From Streptantibioticus_A sp037034305 (lineage in GTDB: Bacteria > Actinomycetota > Actinomycetes > Streptomycetales > Streptomycetaceae): DNA of 64,000 nucleotides. This document shows positions 55,928-63,815 of the stretch, one piece after another (position 1 is the first letter of the stretch; the number at the start of each line of letters is the position of its first letter). The stretch lies in NCBI GenBank assembly GCA_037034305.1, contig JBAGJY010000002.1, positions 248,001-312,000 on the forward strand, written 5' to 3'. Made by a program: the position numbers and the translations under genes. The notes under the pieces were generated by a model that saw only the letters and a program-made list of their open reading frames with translations, was not told the DNA's origin and searched no databases.

Positions 55928-57907
55928 TCACACCTGGATACGGCGCTCCACAGCGTCAACGATCTCGGCCAGCGCTTGGTCACTGGGGATGCCGTTCTTC
56001 TGCGAACCGTCGCGGTAGCGGAAGCTCACCGCACCGTTCGCCACATCCTCATCACCAGCGATGATCATGAACGGGATCTTCTGCTTCTGGGCGTTGCGGA
56101 TCTTCTTCTGCATCCGGTCCGCCGACGAGTCCACCTCGATCCGCAGCCCCCTGGCGCGCGCCTGCGCGGCGAACTCCTCCAGGTACGGAACGTGGGCGTC
56201 ACCGATCGGGATGCCGACCGCCTGGACCGGCGCCAGCCAGGCCGGGAACGCGCCCGCGTAGTGCTCGGTCAGCACGCCGAAGAACCGCTCGATGGAGCCG
56301 AACAGTGCCCGGTGGATCATCACCGGACGCTGCCGCGAGCCGTCGGCGGCCTGGAACTCCAGGTCGAACCGCTCGGGCAGGTTGAAGTCCACCTGGATCG
56401 TGGACATCTGCCAGGTGCGGCCGATCGCGTCCCGCGCCTGCACGGAGATCTTCGGGCCGTAGAACGCGGCGCCACCGGGGTCCATCACCAGGTCGAGGCC
56501 CTGCTTCTCGGCCGCCTCGCGCAGCGTCTGGGTGGCTTCCGCCCAGACCTCGTCGGAGCCGATGAACTTCTCCGGGTCCTTGGTGGACAGCTCCAGGTAG
56601 AAGTCGTTGAGCCCGTAGTCACGCAGCAGGTTCAGCACGAAGGTGAGCAACGAGTCCAGCTCGTCGGCCATCTGCTCCCTGGTGCAGTAGATGTGCGCGT
56701 CGTCCTGGGTCAGCCCGCGCACCCGGGTCAGGCCGTGCACCACGCCCGACTTCTCGTACCGGTAGACGGTACCGAACTCGAAGAGGCGCAGCGGGAGTTC
56801 ACGGTAGGAGCGGCCCCGGGACCTGAAGATCAGGTTGTGCATGGGGCAGTTCATGGGCTTGAGGTAGTACTTGTGCCCCTCCTCCAGCTCCATGGGCGGG
56901 TACATGCCGTCCGCGTACCAGTCCAGGTGGCCGGAGGTCTGGTACAGCTCCTGCTTGGTGATGTGCGGAGTGTTGACGAACGAGTACCCGGCCTCCTCGT
57001 GGCGGCGGCGCGAGTAGTCCTCCATCACCCGGCGGATGACACCCCCCTTGGGGTGGAACACCGGCAGGCCGGAACCGATCTCCTCGGGGAAGGAGAACAG
57101 GTCGAGTTCCGCGCCGAGCTTGCGGTGGTCCCGCTTCTCGGCCTCGGCCAGCCGCTCCAGGTACGCCTTCAGCTCGTCCCTGGACGGCCACGCGGTGCCG
57201 TAGATCCGCTGGAGCTGCGGGTTCTTCTCGCTGCCACGCCAGTAGGCGGCGGCGGAGCGCATCAGCTTGAACGCCGGGATGACGCGGGTGCTGGGCAGGT
57301 GCGGACCGCGGCACAGGTCCTTCCAGCACAGTTCGCCGGTCTTGGCGTCCAGGTTGTCGTAGATGGTCAGCTCACCGGCGCCGACCTCGGCCGAGGCGCC
57401 CTCGGCGGCCTCCGCGGCGGAGCCCTTCAGGCCAATCAGCTCCAGCTTGTACGGCTCGGCGGCCAGTTCCTCGCGGGCGGCCTCGTCGCTCACCGCGCGG
57501 CGGGAGAAGCGCTGGCCGCGCTTGACGATCTCCTGCATCTTCTTCTCGATGCGCTTGAGGTCATCGGGGTGGAAGGCCTCGGCGACGTCGAAGTCGTAGT
57601 AGAAGCCGTCCTTGATCGGCGGGCCGATGCCGAGCTTGGCCTCCGGGAAGATCTCCTGCACGGCCTGCGCCATGACGTGCGCGGTGGAGTGGCGCAGGAT
57701 GTTCAGCCCGTCCTCGCTGTCGATGGTGACGGGCTCGACCTCGTCGCCGTCGCAGAGCGGATGGCTGAGGTCCTTCAGCTCACCGGCGACGCGGGCAGCG
57801 ACGACGGTGCGGTCCTCGAAGAGGTCCGCGGCCGTCGTCCCCGTCGTGACCACGCGCTCTTCCCGTTCCACGGAATCGCGTTTGATGATCACACGGAGCT
57901 CTGACAC
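55928..57907 (-). CDS. thrS: Threonyl-tRNA synthetase
   Basis: The 659-residue class II synthetase has an N-terminal TGS domain, editing domain (HSTAHVMAQAVQEIFPEAKL), catalytic core with MNCPMHNLIFRSRGRSYREL carrying the zinc cysteine, and C-terminal anticodon domain. GTG at 57907 is preceded by AGGAG with 6-base spacing; an in-frame ATG at 57925 lies upstream of that site and is rejected. There is no T-box leader that I can recognise upstream, and no regulatory stem. Confidence 0.97.
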   Translation of the reverse strand: MSELRVIIKRDSVEREERVVTTGTTAADLFEDRTVVAARVAGELKDLSHPLCDGDEVEPVTIDSEDGLNILRHSTAHVMAQAVQEIFPEAKLGIGPPIKDGFYYDFDVAEAFHPDDLKRIEKKMQEIVKRGQRFSRRAVSDEAAREELAAEPYKLELIGLKGSAAEAAEGASAEVGAGELTIYDNLDAKTGELCWKDLCRGPHLPSTRVIPAFKLMRSAAAYWRGSEKNPQLQRIYGTAWPSRDELKAYLERLAEAEKRDHRKLGAELDLFSFPEEIGSGLPVFHPKGGVIRRVMEDYSRRRHEEAGYSFVNTPHITKQELYQTSGHLDWYADGMYPPMELEEGHKYYLKPMNCPMHNLIFRSRGRSYRELPLRLFEFGTVYRYEKSGVVHGLTRVRGLTQDDAHIYCTREQMADELDSLLTFVLNLLRDYGLNDFYLELSTKDPEKFIGSDEVWAEATQTLREAAEKQGLDLVMDPGGAAFYGPKISVQARDAIGRTWQMSTIQVDFNLPERFDLEFQAADGSRQRPVMIHRALFGSIERFFGVLTEHYAGAFPAWLAPVQAVGIPIGDAHVPYLEEFAAQARARGLRIEVDSSADRMQKKIRNAQKQKIPFMIIAGDEDVANGAVSFRYRDGSQKNGIPSDQALAEIVDAVERRIQV

Positions 57908-58048
57908 CGGTTTCTCCTGACTCATGCCATGCGGTCGGCAGCGGACGCTGCACCGCTGAATCGTACCGACCGGGACGGCCACGACGCTAAGCCGTGATCA
58001 CCAGCAGGTCGGGCGAAGCCCCCCGCGCTTCGGCAGCGCCCTGAAGTC

Positions 58049-58090
58049 GAAGGGGCGCGGGGAACCGCGCGACCAGCCACAGCGGTGCCG
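58049..58090 (-). repeat. Dispersed repeat family B copy (upstream of thrS)
   Basis: GAAGGGGCGCGGGGAACCGC then GCGACCAGCCACAGCGGTGCCG is the fullest copy of family B in the window, in the 224-base gap before thrS. Confidence 0.75.
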
Positions 58091-58131
58091 CGGGATGACC
58101 GACGGCACATCACCGCACACCAGATGAGCGC

Positions 58132-59316
58132 CTAGTCGTCAGCCTCCTGCAAGGACTTGAGCAGCCGGTCGCGCTCGGCCGCGTCCAGATGCAGAAGCGT
58201 CACACCGCCCGCCCCCGACAGGCGGCGGAACCCGCGCCTGGGCTCCAGCGCGCCGCTGACCCGGATCGGCAGTCCCAGCAGATGCGCATGGGCGGCGACG
58301 CGATAGTCGTCCGCCGCCAACCGCATGCGCACCTGCCGTACGTCCGCACCGTCGAGCACCCGCAGCCGCACCGAGCCGCCCTCCGCCGGGCGGGCGCTGC
58401 GGAGCCTGACCACGGTTCCGGTCACAGTGACCGGAACCGGCGGCTCCGAGGCGGCGTAGCGGGCGGCGGCCTGGTGCAGTGCGGGCAGGTCGCCGGGCGA
58501 GAACTCCACCGGCTCCGGGCGGGCGGCCACCCCGAGCGGCAGCTCGGCCGCCGGTGACCAGGCCAGGGCGATCTCGGCGCCCTCGCTGTCGCGCACCAAG
58601 TGCGCCACCGCCGTGACCAGTTCATGGCACACGCCCAGTTCCACCGCCGCGTCGAAGGCCTCCAGGCGGCCGGTCGCCCGCTGGTAGTCCACCGCGTCCC
58701 GGGCCGCCTGCAACGCCCGCAGCAGGGTGAGCGTGACCTGCCGCTCGTCCGGCGCCGGGGCGTACGCGGTCAGCAGGTGGCCGCCGAAGGACGGGCCGAT
58801 CAGCAGCCGCTCCAGATACGCGGCGGCGTACCGTCCGTGCCGTTCGCCGAAGTATCCGGCGTTGCTCTGGGCGGCCCGGGCGGCGGCCGCGAGCATGCCG
58901 TGCACCGCCTCGCGCAGTTGCTCCGCCGCCGTCCACGGCACGGCCCCGGCGCACCGCGGCACCTCCCGCCGCCAGCGGATCTCGTCGCCCGGCACGGAGA
59001 GCGCCAGCAGCACCTCGCGGGCCGAGGGCGCGCCGGAGTGGGCCAGCGCGGCCAGTGCCTCGCCGACCAGGTCGGTGTAGTCGCCGTACTCCGTGCTGGC
59101 GGGCACCAGCAAACTGGTGGCCGCCGGACCGCGTCGGGCGTCGCCGCCGGGCGGGGTCCAGCGGGTGTACCGCCCGCTCTCGCCGCCCCTGCGCTGCCAG
59201 CCGTGCCGGGCCAGCAGCGCGGTGAGCACCTCGGGGTCGACGCGCTCGGGGTCGGGCAGTTCGGCCTCGGGCGGTTCGGGGCCCGATGGCGCGGGGTCCG
59301 GTCCGGTGAGTCGCAT
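58132..59316 (-). CDS. Unknown protein, partner of DUF4365 gene
   Basis: I do not recognise the family of this 394-residue protein. It is soluble, Arg/Ala/Glu-rich, and ends in a strand-rich region (PVPVTVTGTVVRLRSARPAE onward to RVSGALEPRRGFRRL) that resembles an OB-fold or similar beta-barrel. There are no Walker, nuclease or helix-turn-helix motifs that I can find. The ATG at 59316 overlaps the stop of the DUF4365 gene (TGATG), and GGGAG lies upstream, so the two proteins are made together. Confidence 0.7.
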   Translation of the reverse strand: MRLTGPDPAPSGPEPPEAELPDPERVDPEVLTALLARHGWQRRGGESGRYTRWTPPGGDARRGPAATSLLVPASTEYGDYTDLVGEALAALAHSGAPSAREVLLALSVPGDEIRWRREVPRCAGAVPWTAAEQLREAVHGMLAAAARAAQSNAGYFGERHGRYAAAYLERLLIGPSFGGHLLTAYAPAPDERQVTLTLLRALQAARDAVDYQRATGRLEAFDAAVELGVCHELVTAVAHLVRDSEGAEIALAWSPAAELPLGVAARPEPVEFSPGDLPALHQAAARYAASEPPVPVTVTGTVVRLRSARPAEGGSVRLRVLDGADVRQVRMRLAADDYRVAAHAHLLGLPIRVSGALEPRRGFRRLSGAGGVTLLHLDAAERDRLLKSLQEADD

Positions 59317-59882
59317 CAGGGTCTCCCTCCCGCCCCGACCCGCGTCATGATCTCGCACAGCGCCCGGTCGTCGAAGATCCGGGTCGTGGGGATCCGCACG
59401 GTGGTCTTGTACCTGCCCGTCACCGGTTGCCCGGCGAGGTTCGTCCAGTAGCAGCAGTGCCTCAGCTCCATGCGGTCGTGCCCGGCGCGCAGCCACTGCT
59501 CCTGGCTGCGCGGCACCAGCATGACGACGAGGATCTTGTGCACCGACACCGGTGTCCTGGCCAGCTTGGCGAGGTGGGCGTTCTCCAGGGTGAAGGAGAA
59601 GAACGGCCCCGGTGGGTTCGGCGCCACCTGGTAGGTGCACTTCAGCTGGACCTTGATGGTGACCTCGTCGTCCACCGCGTGACCGCCTGAGCTGTGGCTG
59701 AGGTGCCAGTCGATGCCGTTGTCGGGAAAGGGTTGAGCGAGTGAGACCCCGGCCGCCGCGGCCACCGCGTGCAGGTAGCCGACCTGCAGGGTCTCCATAC
59801 AACTGGTGGTGGCGAGTCCTCCCCGTAGCGGTGCCGTCCGTTCGGGAAGCAGCCCGCCGGGTTCGGGCTGAGCGAGCGCCAT
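59316..59882 (-). CDS. DUF4365 domain protein, PD-(D/E)XK nuclease-like
   Basis: This 188-residue protein has an early GYLHAVAAAAG helix, the pair Asp58 (GIDWHL) and Gln79-X-Lys81 (IKVQLK), and a later DRMELRHCCYWTNLAG segment. The GID...VQLK pattern resembles the D-X(n)-(E/Q)XK active site of PD-(D/E)XK nucleases, although activity is not shown for this family. The ATG at 59882 (MALAQPEPGG) is preferred; upstream in-frame ATG at 60014 lies before low-quality protein sequence. It is translationally coupled to the unknown gene downstream. Confidence 0.72.
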   Translation of the reverse strand: MALAQPEPGGLLPERTAPLRGGLATTSCMETLQVGYLHAVAAAAGVSLAQPFPDNGIDWHLSHSSGGHAVDDEVTIKVQLKCTYQVAPNPPGPFFSFTLENAHLAKLARTPVSVHKILVVMLVPRSQEQWLRAGHDRMELRHCCYWTNLAGQPVTGRYKTTVRIPTTRIFDDRALCEIMTRVGAGGRP

Positions 59883-60121
59883 GGCTGCTGCCGTGCCTTC
59901 CGGGCCTTGCGTGATCGTTTCCCCGCGACGAACCGTACGGCGACCGGGGCGATTTGGCGCCCGGGATTCGAACGGCCCGTCAACTCTGTCTTGTCCGGCG
60001 GGAATGATCCGCAAACGGGTGTGAACCGGTGCATGCCACGACGGTTCGATGACGGGGCGTCACGGGTAGGAAACGGACAGTGGGTTGTCCGTCAGGTTAA
60101 GAGGGCGGAAGGGGAGCGGTC

Positions 60122-60850
60122 ATGGCGCGTTGGTTCGAAGGGCCGCTGGCCTCGTTCGACACCGAGACCACCGGGGTGGACGTGGAGCACGACCGCATAG
60201 TGTCGGGCGCCCTCGTTGTACAGGACGGCGAGAACGCCGAACCGCGCTTCCTGCGCTGGCTGGTTGACCCGGGGGTCCCGGTGCCCGACGCCGCGCGGGC
60301 CGTGCACGGCCTCACCGACGCCCTTCTGCGGGAACACGGTGCGGCGCCGGGACCGGCCGTGGAGTCGATGGCGCGGGCGCTGGCGCACGAGGCGGAGCCG
60401 GGCACCCCGCTGGTGGTGATGAACGCGCCGTTCGACCTGACCCTGCTGGACCGGGAGTTGAGGCGCCACCGCGGGCTCGGCCTGTTCGGCTACCTGGAGC
60501 GCACCGCGCTGTGCGTGCTGGATCCGCGGGTGCTGGACAAGTACGCGGACCGCTACCGCAAGGGCCGCCGCACGCTGGGCGACCTGTGCGCACACTACGG
60601 CGTGCCGCTCACCGACGCCCATGACGCGGCGGCGGACGCGCTGGCGTCGCTGCGCCTGGTGCGGGCGATGGGCCATCGTTACGCGGAGCGCGGCATCGGC
60701 ACGATGTCACCGGCCGAACTCCATGTCCGCCAGGCGTTGTGGCATGCGGCACAGGCCCGCGGTCTACAGGCCTGGTTCACCAGAAACGGTTCGCCGGAAC
60801 GCTGCGACCCGGCATGGCCCCTGCGCCCGGAACTTCCCGCGGCGGCGTAG
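60122..60850 (+). CDS. DnaQ-like 3'-5' exonuclease
   Basis: The 242-residue DEDDh-family exonuclease has ExoI FDTETTG (D13, E15), the ExoII region NAPFDLTLLDREL and the ExoIII pair in TDAHDAAADALAS. It lacks any polymerase-interacting extension, and resembles stand-alone actinobacterial paralogues of the epsilon subunit. GGGAG precedes the ATG at 60122. It is divergent from the DUF4365 operon with a 239-base gap. Confidence 0.9.
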   Translation: MARWFEGPLASFDTETTGVDVEHDRIVSGALVVQDGENAEPRFLRWLVDPGVPVPDAARAVHGLTDALLREHGAAPGPAVESMARALAHEAEPGTPLVVMNAPFDLTLLDRELRRHRGLGLFGYLERTALCVLDPRVLDKYADRYRKGRRTLGDLCAHYGVPLTDAHDAAADALASLRLVRAMGHRYAERGIGTMSPAELHVRQALWHAAQARGLQAWFTRNGSPERCDPAWPLRPELPAAA

Positions 60851-60946
60851 CTCCGCGTCCTTCCAAGTCCGAGGGCACCGCTTCAAGCACGTCCGGCGTT
60901 CGCGGACTCGGGGTCCGGCGGGACCCGAAGCGGCCGCACAACAGAC

Positions 60947-60980
60947 AAGACCGGTCAGCGACTTGCGGCTGACCGGTCTT
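60947..60980 (-). terminator. Terminator after tRNA-Val copy 1
   Basis: AAGACCGGTCAGC (60947-60959) and GCTGACCGGTCTT (60968-60980) form a perfect 13 bp stem with an 8-base loop, followed on the minus strand by TCTGTTGTG. It begins 8 bases beyond the tRNA and can also end the exonuclease transcript. Confidence 0.85.
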
Positions 60981-60988
60981 ACTCGGGG

Positions 60989-61060
60989 TGGGCGATACTG
61001 GGTTCGAACCAGTGACCTCTTCGGTGTGAACGAAGCGCTCTCCCACTGAGCTAATCGCCC
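60989..61060 (-). tRNA. tRNA-Val (anticodon CAC), copy 1
   Basis: The 72-base minus-strand sequence folds as GGGCGAT/ATCGCCC acceptor, GCTC/GAGC D arm, CTTCG-TTCACAC-CGAAG anticodon arm (anticodon CAC, decoding GUG), and ACTGG-TTCGAAC-CCAGT T arm, ending in discriminator A. CCA is not encoded (ACCC follows). It is identical to the copy at 61850. Confidence 0.95.
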
Positions 61061-61121
61061 CGGGTGTTCCGCGGCTCCCCCGCGGCACGTGCAGAACAAT
61101 ACAGTGCGCGAGACGTTGTGT

Positions 61122-61595
61122 TCAAACGCCGTTCTTCCGCGCCCCTTGCGACCGCTCGGCGAGCAGGGCGCACAACCCCCGGTGCCCGGCGCGCATCATC
61201 AGCGCGTGGTTGGCGCGGAAGACCGGCCGACCGGGGACGGCGAACCACCGCATCACCGGCTTGCGGACGGTCACCTGCTGCTCGAACAGCGCACGGGTGC
61301 CGGTGCCGCCGGAGCCCAGCGTCCACCGCGCCCAGCCCTCAAGGTCACCGGTCATCACGATCTCCAGCACCCCCGCCGCCGGATCGCGCCGCCGCGCACG
61401 GGCGGTGATCACCAGTTCGTAAGGGAGGACGGAACGGAAGCGGGCGGTGCCGCTCAACTCGTCGATCGGGTCGACCCGGCGCACCTGCGGCCACCACCGG
61501 GGATACTCCTCGGCGCGCTCCAGCACCGCGTAGACCTCATCGGGGGGAGCGTCCAGCCGCCAGACGTCACGGAAGCGGTACCGGCACCAGTCCAT
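61122..61595 (-). CDS. START-like (SRPBCC) domain protein
   Basis: The 157-residue protein has the SRPBCC start (YRFRDVWRLDAPPDEVYAVL) with the WW-containing EYPRWWPQVRRVDPIDEL segment and a strand-rich hydrophobic-pocket domain. Family members bind or transfer hydrophobic ligands; none is identified here. The ATG at 61595 has no clear ribosome binding site. Longer readings to 61907 run across the second tRNA and are rejected. It lies between two identical tRNA-Val genes in the same direction. Confidence 0.85.
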   Translation of the reverse strand: MDWCRYRFRDVWRLDAPPDEVYAVLERAEEYPRWWPQVRRVDPIDELSGTARFRSVLPYELVITARARRRDPAAGVLEIVMTGDLEGWARWTLGSGGTGTRALFEQQVTVRKPVMRWFAVPGRPVFRANHALMMRAGHRGLCALLAERSQGARKNGV

Positions 61596-61652
61596 GACGT
61601 CCAGTGTGGCGTCCCTGGGCGGGCCCGTGGGGGCGCGCGGCAAAGCCGCCGG

Positions 61653-61831
61653 GCGAGGCGAAGCCGAGCAGGGTCCTGCGTCCGCGCTCCTCACGGACAC
61701 GGGCTCACGCCGCTCAGTGCGGCGCCCCCGCCGGGCCAACGAGGGGGCGCGGGCGCCGAAGCCCCCGCCCAGCGAGGCGAAGCCGAGCAGAAACGACCAG
61801 GGCGACCCAGGTCCGCGCTCTTCGCGGACAC
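61653..61831. repeat. Two copies of a short repeat between START-like gene and second tRNA
   Basis: GCGAGGCGAAGCCGAGCAG occurs at 61653-61671 and 61772-61790. TCCGCGCTCxTCxCGGACAC follows each at 61681-61700 and 61812-61831. The second copy forms part of the tRNA terminator hairpin. The stretch holds no gene. Confidence 0.7.
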
Positions 61832-61840
61832 AGGTCGCCC
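61800..61840 (-). terminator. Terminator after tRNA-Val copy 2
   Basis: GGGCGACC (61800-61807) pairs with GGTCGCCC (61833-61840), and GTCCGCG (61811-61817) with CGCGGAC (61823-61829), giving a long stem with one small internal loop. It begins 9 bases beyond the tRNA. Confidence 0.85.
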
Positions 61841-61849
61841 TCGCACTGG

Positions 61850-61921
61850 TGGGCGATACTGGGTTCGAACCAGTGACCTCTTCGGTGTGAACGAAGCGCT
61901 CTCCCACTGAGCTAATCGCCC
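61850..61921 (-). tRNA. tRNA-Val (anticodon CAC), copy 2
   Basis: All 72 bases match copy 1 at 60989-61060: acceptor GGGCGAT/ATCGCCC, anticodon loop TTCACAC (CAC), T loop TTCGAAC. CCA is not encoded. Flanking bases differ, so the duplication is confined to the tRNA gene. Confidence 0.95.
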
Positions 61922-62246
61922 CGGTGCGGGGACAACATTACCGCATGTCAGCGGGGGCTCCTGACCACCTCGGTGACACCGGCCGTGCTCCGGTGCGCCC
62001 GCGCCCGCCTGGAGACACCGCCGGGGGCGAAGCGCTACCGTCACTCTTCGTGATCACCACGGTACAGTCGACCGATCCGACCGCTCACCGCATCGGCCCA
62101 CCGGGGCAGCCCAGGACTGGTCCGAACGAAGTACCAGAAACCTCACAAACCAGTCAGAGGGGTTTACAACGTCCTCGCAGGTGGCATGTCGATTTCGCCG
62201 ACGTGCGAATCCCCGAGCGCACACTGAGCGAAAGGCCTTGGCGCTT
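61922..62246. promoter_or_regulatory. 325-base region upstream of ssgB
   Basis: It contains the ssgB promoter, which I cannot place with certainty. TCACTCTTCGTGA at 62041-62053 matches 7 of 8 specified bases of the BldD box. GACTGGT (62115-62121) and ACCAGTC (62149-62155) form an inverted repeat of unknown meaning. GTTTACAAC at 62162 could be a sigma-H/B-type -35 but no good -10 follows. Confidence 0.45.
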
Positions 62247-62660
62247 ATGAACACCACGGTCAGCTGCGAGCTGCACCTGCGCCTCGTTGTGTCGAGCGAA
62301 TCCTCACTGCCCGTGCCCGCGGGCCTGCGGTACGACACGGCCGATCCCTACGCCGTGCACGCTACCTTCCACACCGGTGCCGAAGAGACGGTCGAATGGG
62401 TGTTTGCCCGCGATCTGCTCGCGGAAGGGTTGCACCGTCCCACCGGAACCGGCGATGTCCGTGTCTGGCCCTCCAGGAGCCATGGCCAGGGCGTTGTCTG
62501 CATCGCCCTGAGCTCTCCAGAGGGTGAGGCGCTGCTGGAGGCCCCGGCGCGGGCGCTGGAGTCGTTCCTGAAGCGGACCGACGCCGCCGTTCCACCGGGC
62601 ACCGAGCACCGTCACTTCGACCTCGACACCGAGCTGTCCCACATCCTCGCGGAGAGCTGA
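62247..62660 (+). CDS. ssgB: Sporulation-specific cell division activator SsgB
   Basis: This 137-residue protein localises first to future sporulation septa and recruits FtsZ with SsgA. The sequence MNTTVSCELHLRLVVSSESS and the EEGLHRP/VRVWPSRSHGQG region are diagnostic of SsgB, the most conserved SsgA-like protein; as far as I recall it is essentially identical to the S. coelicolor protein. It ends in the LDTELSHILAES tail. The gene is alone on its strand with a strong terminator. It is a known BldD target in Streptomyces, and a BldD-like box lies about 200 bases upstream. Confidence 0.97.
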   Translation: MNTTVSCELHLRLVVSSESSLPVPAGLRYDTADPYAVHATFHTGAEETVEWVFARDLLAEGLHRPTGTGDVRVWPSRSHGQGVVCIALSSPEGEALLEAPARALESFLKRTDAAVPPGTEHRHFDLDTELSHILAES

Positions 62661-62727
62661 GCCCCCGCCCGCTGCCCGCGGCCGTCCTACTCGGGGGGAC
62701 GACGCGGGCCCGTTATCGCGCGTCGGA

Positions 62728-62760
62728 GCGCCGTTGCCGCGGATTCCGCGGCAACGGCGC
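62728..62760 (+). terminator. Terminator after ssgB
   Basis: GCGCCGTTGCCGCGG (62728-62742) and CCGCGGCAACGGCGC (62746-62760) form a perfect 15 bp stem with an ATT loop, followed by TTCT, 67 bases after the ssgB stop. Confidence 0.9.
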
Positions 62761-62908
62761 TTCTGCGTGTACGGCGGCGCTCACGGCCGTGTCAGCGGCC
62801 CGAGCCAGGTGGCGACAGCGCACGGTCCACTTGAGTAAAGTCACCCGGCAACAACCGCGGGCCCGGCCCGCCGGTGCGCTGTCCGACCGCTGGCCAGGGA
62901 GCGAAGCC

Positions 62909-63466
62909 GTGCTGATCAACCACGACACCCGGTGCGCCCTCGACCGCGTCGTCGACCTGCTCAACACCGCGCCGGAGAGCGAGGGCCGGGAGAGGCTGGA
63001 CGGCCTGGAGGCGCTGCGCGACTTCGTGGCGCGCAACCGGGTCAGCGATGTCGGACAGCTCGCGGAGTCGGACCTTCCGGCGGTGCGCGCGGTGCGCGAC
63101 CGGTTCGGCGAGGTGCTGACCGCGACCGGCAGCCGCAACGCGGCGGCGGTGATCAACACCATGGTCGCGGAGGCCGGGACCACCCCCCGGCTCACCGACC
63201 ACGACGACTACGACTGGCATGTGCACTACTTCGCGCCCGGCGCCTCGCTCGCCCAGCAGCTCGCCTCGGACGGTGGGATGGCACTGGCGTTCCTGGTGGT
63301 CGCGGGGGAACGGGACCGGCTGCGCCGCTGTGCGGCGCCGGACTGCCGTCGCGCGTTCGTCGACCTGTCCCGCAACCGCTCGCGCCGCTACTGCGACAGC
63401 CGCACCTGCGGCAACCGGCTGCACGTCGCCGCCTACCGCGCCCGTCAGCGCGAGGCGACGCGCTGA
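62909..63466 (+). CDS. CGNR zinc-finger (ABATE-like) protein
   Basis: The 185-residue protein has an N-terminal helical domain (VLINHDTRCALDRVVDLLNT, ABATE type) and a C-terminal treble-clef-like CGNR zinc finger: CAAPDC, then YCDSRTCGNRLHVAAYRARQ. The family is a putative DNA-binding stress regulator. GTG at 62909 is preceded by GGGAG. It is convergent with the tiny membrane gene downstream. Confidence 0.9.
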   Translation: MLINHDTRCALDRVVDLLNTAPESEGRERLDGLEALRDFVARNRVSDVGQLAESDLPAVRAVRDRFGEVLTATGSRNAAAVINTMVAEAGTTPRLTDHDDYDWHVHYFAPGASLAQQLASDGGMALAFLVVAGERDRLRRCAAPDCRRAFVDLSRNRSRRYCDSRTCGNRLHVAAYRARQREATR

Positions 63467-63470
63467 GCGG

Positions 63471-63590
63471 TCAGAATCCGAGCAGGTCGTAGCAGGCGCC
63501 GAAGAAGATCAGGGTGCCGATCACCCCGAGAAAGACAATGAGCGGCGGCTGGGAGAGCGCGAAGAGGCACCCACGGGAGTCGTCGTTCAT
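63471..63590 (-). CDS. Small 39-residue membrane protein
   Basis: The minus-strand ORF from ATG at 63590 encodes MNDDSRGCLFALSQPPLIVF and continues with one hydrophobic helix (LGVIGTLIFFGACYDLL) ending in GF. The composition and a conserved-looking sequence suggest a real small membrane protein. The ribosome binding site is weak. It ends 4 bases after the CGNR gene stop on the opposite strand. Its function is unknown. Confidence 0.6.
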   Translation of the reverse strand: MNDDSRGCLFALSQPPLIVFLGVIGTLIFFGACYDLLGF

Positions 63591-63779
63591 CTGGTACGCG
63601 GCCTCGACAGGTCGTAAGTCACTCGACAGGGGGCGAGCTCGCACAACAGTACGTCCCGGTAAGCCTCAAGTCGCTTACGCCGCAGGGGAGTTGACGGCCG
63701 CCATAACGATCATCGCGCAAGTCGGCCGCCCACAGGTCCCAACACGCTGACCCGCGGGGGTGGTTATGGTGCACGCCAC

Positions 63780-63798
63780 GGCGTGGCGCCACCACGCC
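63780..63798 (-). terminator. Terminator after the partial gene at window end
   Basis: GGCGTGG (63780-63786) and CCACGCC (63792-63798) pair around a 5-base loop, 17 bases beyond the stop at 63816. Confidence 0.5.
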
Positions 63799-63815
63799 AC
63801 GCCCAACGCGCTTGA

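Noticed and set aside
57908..58131. Possible T-box leader upstream of thrS
   Set aside because: No specifier stem, no T-box UGGN sequence and no antiterminator pair could be found; the gap mainly holds a family B repeat.
60860..61060. Open frames ending in ...GGRYWVRTSDLFGVNEALSH and matching ones across the tRNA at 61850-61921 (GDTGFEPVTSSV)
   Set aside because: These are translations of tRNA-Val genes and their flanks, a well-known source of spurious peptides.
60900..62000. Integration site or genomic island at the duplicated tRNA-Val genes
   Set aside because: Only the tRNA itself is repeated, no integrase or mobile gene lies nearby, and flanking genes are core.
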